The notes beneath the pieces are model-generated. The model ran no database searches. It was given only the letters and a program-made list of their open reading frames with translations, and was not told the DNA's origin. Made by a program: the position numbers and the translations under genes. Of a DNA stretch of 9,294 nucleotides, positions 6,431-9,294 are shown one piece after another; positions within the stretch are counted from its first letter, which is position 1; each line of letters starts with the position of its first letter. The stretch is taken from NCBI GenBank assembly GCA_964461135.1, contig CAYWTB010000132.1, positions 1 to 9,294 of the forward strand, read 5' to 3'. Source of the DNA: RQOF01 sp964461135. Its GTDB lineage: Bacteria > Calditrichota > Calditrichia > RBG-13-44-9.

Positions 6431-7561
6431 ATGTTTGGTAAAGGTTTCAAACTGTTTACATTATTCGGATTTGAAGTAAAGATTGATCTAAGCTGGCTGA
6501 TACTGGCGATTCTGATTACCTGGTCCCTGGCAAGCGGGGTGTTCCCGTCCTACTTCAAAAATTTTTCCGCCGCAACGTACTGGTGGATGGGTGTTGCAGG
6601 TGCCATTGGGTTGTTCTTTTCCATTATTTTTCATGAGCTCTCGCACTCTCTGGTGGCGCGCAGTTATGGAATACCCATGCGCGGAATCACATTGTTCATT
6701 TTTGGGGGCGTGGCGGAAATGACGGATGAACCCAAAAATGCAAAATCCGAATTGCTCATGGCTATTGCCGGACCCATCGCCAGTATTATCATCGGAGGTG
6801 TTTTCCTGCTAATATACCAGATCGGCGAAGGTGGTTCATGGAGCAAACCCTTTCTGGGTGTTTTGGTCTATCTGGGATTTATTAATCTGATCCTTGCTGC
6901 TTTCAATCTGATTCCTGCTTTTCCGCTGGACGGTGGACGGGTTCTTCGTTCCATACTGTGGGCCTGGAAGAAAAATCTCCGCTGGGCGACACGGGTGGCC
7001 TCACGCATCGGATCCGGCTTTGGAATTCTCCTGATTATCCTGGGTGTACTGAGCTTTATTAACGGTGATATCATCGGGGGAGTCTGGTGGTTTTTAATCG
7101 GTCTATTCCTGCGGGGGGCTTCAAATCAGTCCTACCAGGCTATGATCATGCGTAAGGAACTGGAAGGCGAGCCGATCCGGCGCTTTATGAAAAAAGATCC
7201 GGTGACGATCAGCTCCTCCCTGAATATTGATCAGCTGGTTGAAGATTATATTTATAAATTTCACTATAAAATTTTTCCCATTGTGGATGATTCCAGCCTG
7301 AAGGGGTGTATACATGTCAGGCAGGTCAAAGATATTACCCGAGCGGAAAGGCATGAACACACCGTAGGCGAATTTGCGGAAAAGTGCACTTCGGATAATA
7401 CCATTGATGTTAATGCTGATGCCGTGCAGGCCCTGGCAGTTATGAGGCAGTCGGGAAACAGCCGGCTGATGGTTGTGGATCATGGAAAACTGGTGGGAAT
7501 AATTGCGCTTAAAGATCTGCTGGAATTCTTGTCCATGAAAGTTGATCTGAATAATGATTAA
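6431..7561 (+). CDS. Site-2 protease family (M50) membrane metalloprotease with CBS domains
   Basis: An intramembrane zinc metalloprotease of 376 residues that would cut transmembrane substrates within the inner membrane. The zinc-binding HExxH is FHELSHSL with His68, Glu69 and His72 in a membrane segment, and the third ligand is Asp167 in NLIPAFPLDGGRVLRS. Hydrophobic segments lie near 16-36, 53-75, 106-128, 138-163 and 192-230. AIAGPIASI between the motifs is also typical of this branch. The C-terminal third (about 240-370) is a pair of CBS domains: the first with MKKDPVTISSSLNIDQLV and FPIVDD, the second with MVVDHGKLVGIIALKDLLEFL. CBS pairs commonly bind adenine nucleotides, so activity may respond to energy state; that is inference. 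This layout matches the Rip3-like group of M50 proteases. GGGGAGG lies 8-9 bases before ATG 6431. The substrate is unknown, and no anti-sigma factor is in the window. Confidence 0.93.
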   Translation: MFGKGFKLFTLFGFEVKIDLSWLILAILITWSLASGVFPSYFKNFSAATYWWMGVAGAIGLFFSIIFHELSHSLVARSYGIPMRGITLFIFGGVAEMTDEPKNAKSELLMAIAGPIASIIIGGVFLLIYQIGEGGSWSKPFLGVLVYLGFINLILAAFNLIPAFPLDGGRVLRSILWAWKKNLRWATRVASRIGSGFGILLIILGVLSFINGDIIGGVWWFLIGLFLRGASNQSYQAMIMRKELEGEPIRRFMKKDPVTISSSLNIDQLVEDYIYKFHYKIFPIVDDSSLKGCIHVRQVKDITRAERHEHTVGEFAEKCTSDNTIDVNADAVQALAVMRQSGNSRLMVVDHGKLVGIIALKDLLEFLSMKVDLNND

Positions 7562-7627
7562 TTTTCCCCGGCGGTAAGCCAAGACCCTTATATAAACATT
7601 TTGAATTCTACTTTCTGAAAAAATTTA

Positions 7628-7650
7628 AAAGGAGATAAAATGAGGAGGAG
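7628..7650 (+). promoter_or_regulatory. Two stacked ribosome binding sites before the first small lipoprotein gene
   Basis: AAAGGAGATA at 7628-7637 lies at normal distance before ATG 7640, and an AGGAGGAG at 7643-7650 inside that reading frame lies before TTG 7653, which is in the frame of the mature protein. The same ten bases AAAGGAGATA occur at 8731-8740 before the related gene downstream. The strong first site therefore drives a frame that terminates after 19 codons. Confidence 0.5.
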
Positions 7651-7652
7651 TT

Positions 7653-8042
7653 TTGTCTTTTTCTTTTCTTTTGATTGGGATCATAAATCAGTGTGCTAAG
7701 AAAGAGTCAGAGAGTTTCCGGCAGAAAAAACTCCAGACCCGGATGAATGTTGATAAAACAATTTTAAGGATTGATAAGGAAATTATGTCATTAAGGCAAC
7801 AACTTCCCCCGGATGCTTCCTCCGGGGTGGATCCACTGCACAAAAGAATCATTATGCTGGAAGATATTAGAAACCGGTTATTAAAACAGACACATGGCAT
7901 CGATACGGTCAAAGAAGCAGAGTGGAATCCTTTGAAAGACAGAATAAAATCAACCATATCTCAGGTCGATTCCAACATTTCTCTCTGGGAAAACGAGATG
8001 GAGGAAGAATCCCAGACACCACCCTATCCTTTTCCATCCTGA
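7653..8042 (+). CDS. Small lipoprotein-like helical protein, signal peptide out of frame with best start
   Basis: The open frame encodes about 129 residues with a hydrophobic start (SFSFLLIGII) ending at Cys15 in NQCAKKE, then a charged helical region and a Pro-rich end. The Cys context is a poor lipobox (Gln before Cys), but the layout matches the clear lipoprotein at 8747-9133: VDKTILRIDKEIMSLRQQ here resembles VDRLDMKIAELRAK there, and EWNPLKDRIKSTISQVDSN resembles DDWKGTKSQIDSTLADMD. The best start, ATG 7640 with AAAGGAG upstream, is one frame off and stops after 19 codons. Removing one T from TTTT at 7651-7654 would join it and give MRRSLSFSFLLIGIINQC, a normal signal. Either the gene carries a one-base insertion (or sequencing error), translation starts at TTG 7653, or slippage occurs. 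Function unknown. Confidence 0.6.
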   Translation: MSFSFLLIGIINQCAKKESESFRQKKLQTRMNVDKTILRIDKEIMSLRQQLPPDASSGVDPLHKRIIMLEDIRNRLLKQTHGIDTVKEAEWNPLKDRIKSTISQVDSNISLWENEMEEESQTPPYPFPS

Positions 8043-8065
8043 TAAAATAACAGGAAATGTTCAAC

Positions 8066-8683
8066 ATGAAAAAATCAGATTTTCTTAAAGAATATCATAA
8101 AAAGAGGGATTTTGACCGTACCTCCGAACCCTTTGGAGTTTCCAAAAATTCTTCAAAAAGTAAACAGGCAATTTTTGTGATTCAAAAGCATGACGCTTCA
8201 AACCTCCATTATGATTTTCGTCTGGAGGTGGATGGCGTACTTAAATCCTGGGCGGTTCCCAAGGGGCCTTCTACTGTCCCTTCTGAAAAACATCTGGCTG
8301 TTCAGACCGAAGATCATCCGGTGGATTACGCCGATTTTGAAGGTACTATTCGGGAAGATGAATACGGAGGAGGAACCGTGATGATCTGGGATGCCGGTAC
8401 CTACCAGAATATGAATGACAAGGATGGAAAAAAATTATCAATGAGTGAGGCAATTAAAAATGGACATGTTCTGTTCCGGCTGGACGGTAAGAAAATCAAG
8501 GGAGGTTATGCATTAATCCATGCCGGGAAGGGAAAGAATAAAAACTGGCTGTTGATAAAAAAGAATGATGAGCAAGCCGATGCCCGCCGGAATCCGGTGA
8601 GCAGCGAGAAGAAATTGGTTTTGAGCGGCAGGACCCTGAACCAGATAGCCAAAGATGCAAAACATGAAAATAAGCAGGATTAA
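8066..8683 (+). CDS. Stand-alone LigD-type 3'-phosphoesterase
   Basis: About 205 residues consisting of the PE domain that in LigD trims 3'-phosphate and ribonucleotide ends during non-homologous end joining. With ATG 8066 as start (AGGAA 9 bases upstream; ATG 8057 would overlap that site) the residue numbers coincide with those I remember as essential in Pseudomonas aeruginosa LigD: Arg14, Asp15, Glu21, His42, His48, Asp50, Arg52, Lys66, His84, Tyr88. The visible blocks are KHDASNLHYDFRLE, LKSWAVPKGPS, EDHPVDYADFEG and EYGGGTV. The one change is His at position 76 instead of Arg. No ligase or polymerase domain follows; the C-terminal KKLVLSGRTLNQIAKDAK resembles the linker after PE in multidomain LigD. 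It sits between two related small lipoprotein genes, 23 bases after the first. Ku is not in the window. Confidence 0.92.
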   Translation: MKKSDFLKEYHKKRDFDRTSEPFGVSKNSSKSKQAIFVIQKHDASNLHYDFRLEVDGVLKSWAVPKGPSTVPSEKHLAVQTEDHPVDYADFEGTIREDEYGGGTVMIWDAGTYQNMNDKDGKKLSMSEAIKNGHVLFRLDGKKIKGGYALIHAGKGKNKNWLLIKKNDEQADARRNPVSSEKKLVLSGRTLNQIAKDAKHENKQD

Positions 8684-8746
8684 ACGTAATCAGCAGTTGA
8701 GAAGTTTGGAGCTGTGGATATTCACTAATGAAAGGAGATATATTCA

Positions 8747-9133
8747 ATGTTACGGAAGCAGATTTTTTTAATCACAGTTTTCACCCTTGTTTTAATAATG
8801 GTGACAGGTTCGTGTCATAATGATGAAAAATTTGTTCAGTTTGATAAAGAACGAATAATATATCAGGAAAAAGTACAGTCTGCAGTTGACCGGCTGGATA
8901 TGAAGATTGCTGAACTGCGCGCAAAAACAGAAAATGATGAAGTTGAGAAAAAAAATCTTGAGCCATATATTGCTGATCTGGAAATCCTGGAAGAAAATTT
9001 GAACCAGGACCTGGGAGAACTCACTAATGTTTCCATTGATGACTGGAAAGGAACGAAATCGCAGATTGATTCCACACTGGCAGATATGGATGAAAATTTA
9101 GAAAAAATCGCAGAAATCCTACAGGCGAAGTGA
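8747..9133 (+). CDS. Small predicted lipoprotein with helical charged domain
   Basis: A 128-residue protein. The N-terminus has Lys/Arg then a hydrophobic stretch (IFLITVFTLVLIMVTG) ending at Cys23 in the lipobox-like VTGSC, so signal peptidase II processing and lipid anchoring are likely. The mature part of about 106 residues is highly charged and predicted to be mostly alpha-helical, probably a helical hairpin or coiled coil, with a break near the Asn/Val/Ser/Asp-Asp-Trp segment. It contains KSQIDSTLADMDENL. It resembles the protein encoded at 7653-8042 in order and in several motifs, suggesting an old duplication. AAAGGAG at 8731-8737 lies 9 bases before ATG 8747, and the AAAGGAGATA leader is shared with the relative. 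It follows the phosphoesterase by 63 bases. I do not recognise a family, and no enzyme motif is present. Confidence 0.8.
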   Translation: MLRKQIFLITVFTLVLIMVTGSCHNDEKFVQFDKERIIYQEKVQSAVDRLDMKIAELRAKTENDEVEKKNLEPYIADLEILEENLNQDLGELTNVSIDDWKGTKSQIDSTLADMDENLEKIAEILQAK

Positions 9134-9294
9134 AAGATCCCTTAAAATTCATTCATCCGGCTGAAAATAAAAAAAATGATTATTGCCTGGTTTATTTAAG
9201 AAAAGTGTTTTTTTAAAAAATTTTGCTTCAGTACATCAGTTAACCTGAAAAATTCATAAAAATAGCTGTTTTCTCTAACAAGTATTTGTTTTAT
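9134..9294 (+). other. AT-rich 3' end without a recognisable gene
   Basis: Runs of A and T dominate, with AAAAGTG followed by T7 and A6 at about 9200-9222. These could fold weakly but lack the GC stem of a rho-independent terminator. No ORF or RNA gene is supported; a promoter for a gene beyond the window is possible. Confidence 0.25.

Noticed and set aside
9190..9225. A/T-run hairpin as transcription terminator of the last gene
   Set aside because: Pairing would be only A-T and there is no GC stem before a T run; it cannot be separated from ordinary AT-rich spacer.
1..9294. Transposase, integrase, phage or toxin-antitoxin genes
   Set aside because: No protein with such motifs, no terminal inverted repeats with target duplications and no tRNA-like attachment site were seen.

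Overview
The window is one strand of closely packed genes, all on the + strand, from a Gram-negative-type bacterium. Two short secreted proteins have lipoprotein-like signal sequences. Base composition looks moderately AT-rich by eye, and intergenic spacers are AT-rich. No rRNA, tRNA or other taxonomic marker is present. A member of the FCB superphylum or a deltaproteobacterial-type lineage is only a guess from gene content.

Region 1 (about 160-5050) is a tight trehalose operon. It holds a two-repeat DUF5752-type protein, a trehalose glycosyltransferring synthase (TreT, family GT4), trehalose-6-phosphate phosphatase (OtsB) and trehalose-6-phosphate synthase (OtsA, family GT20). Two small receiver-like proteins follow, the first truncated and the second carrying Glu where the phosphoacceptor Asp should be. 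Several junctions overlap or nearly touch (GTGA overlap, 11-base overlap, one-base gap), so translational coupling is likely. The operon encodes two independent routes to trehalose: TreT (NDP-glucose plus glucose) and OtsA/OtsB (NDP-glucose plus glucose-6-phosphate, then dephosphorylation).

Region 2 (about 5050-6430) holds a G-rich spacer, a protein made of two PRC-barrel repeats, a possible weak terminator, and a stretch of about 430 bases without an intact gene. In that stretch one reading frame with a good ribosome binding site runs 6082-6405 but is broken by a TAG and a TGA, which suggests a decayed gene.

Region 3 (about 6430-9130) encodes a membrane site-2-type metalloprotease with C-terminal CBS domains. 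It is followed by a stand-alone LigD-type 3'-phosphoesterase flanked by two related small lipoprotein-like proteins. The first of these has its signal peptide out of frame with its best start codon by one base in a T run.

Trehalose synthesis, a PRC-barrel protein and a LigD-type end-processing enzyme recall general-stress or desiccation gene sets of other bacteria. That is inference from content; no stress sigma factor, Ku or ligase domain is visible here. The items most worth a second look are the tandem degenerate receivers fused translationally to otsA, the duplicated DUF5752 protein coupled to treT, and the lipoprotein / phosphoesterase / lipoprotein sandwich.
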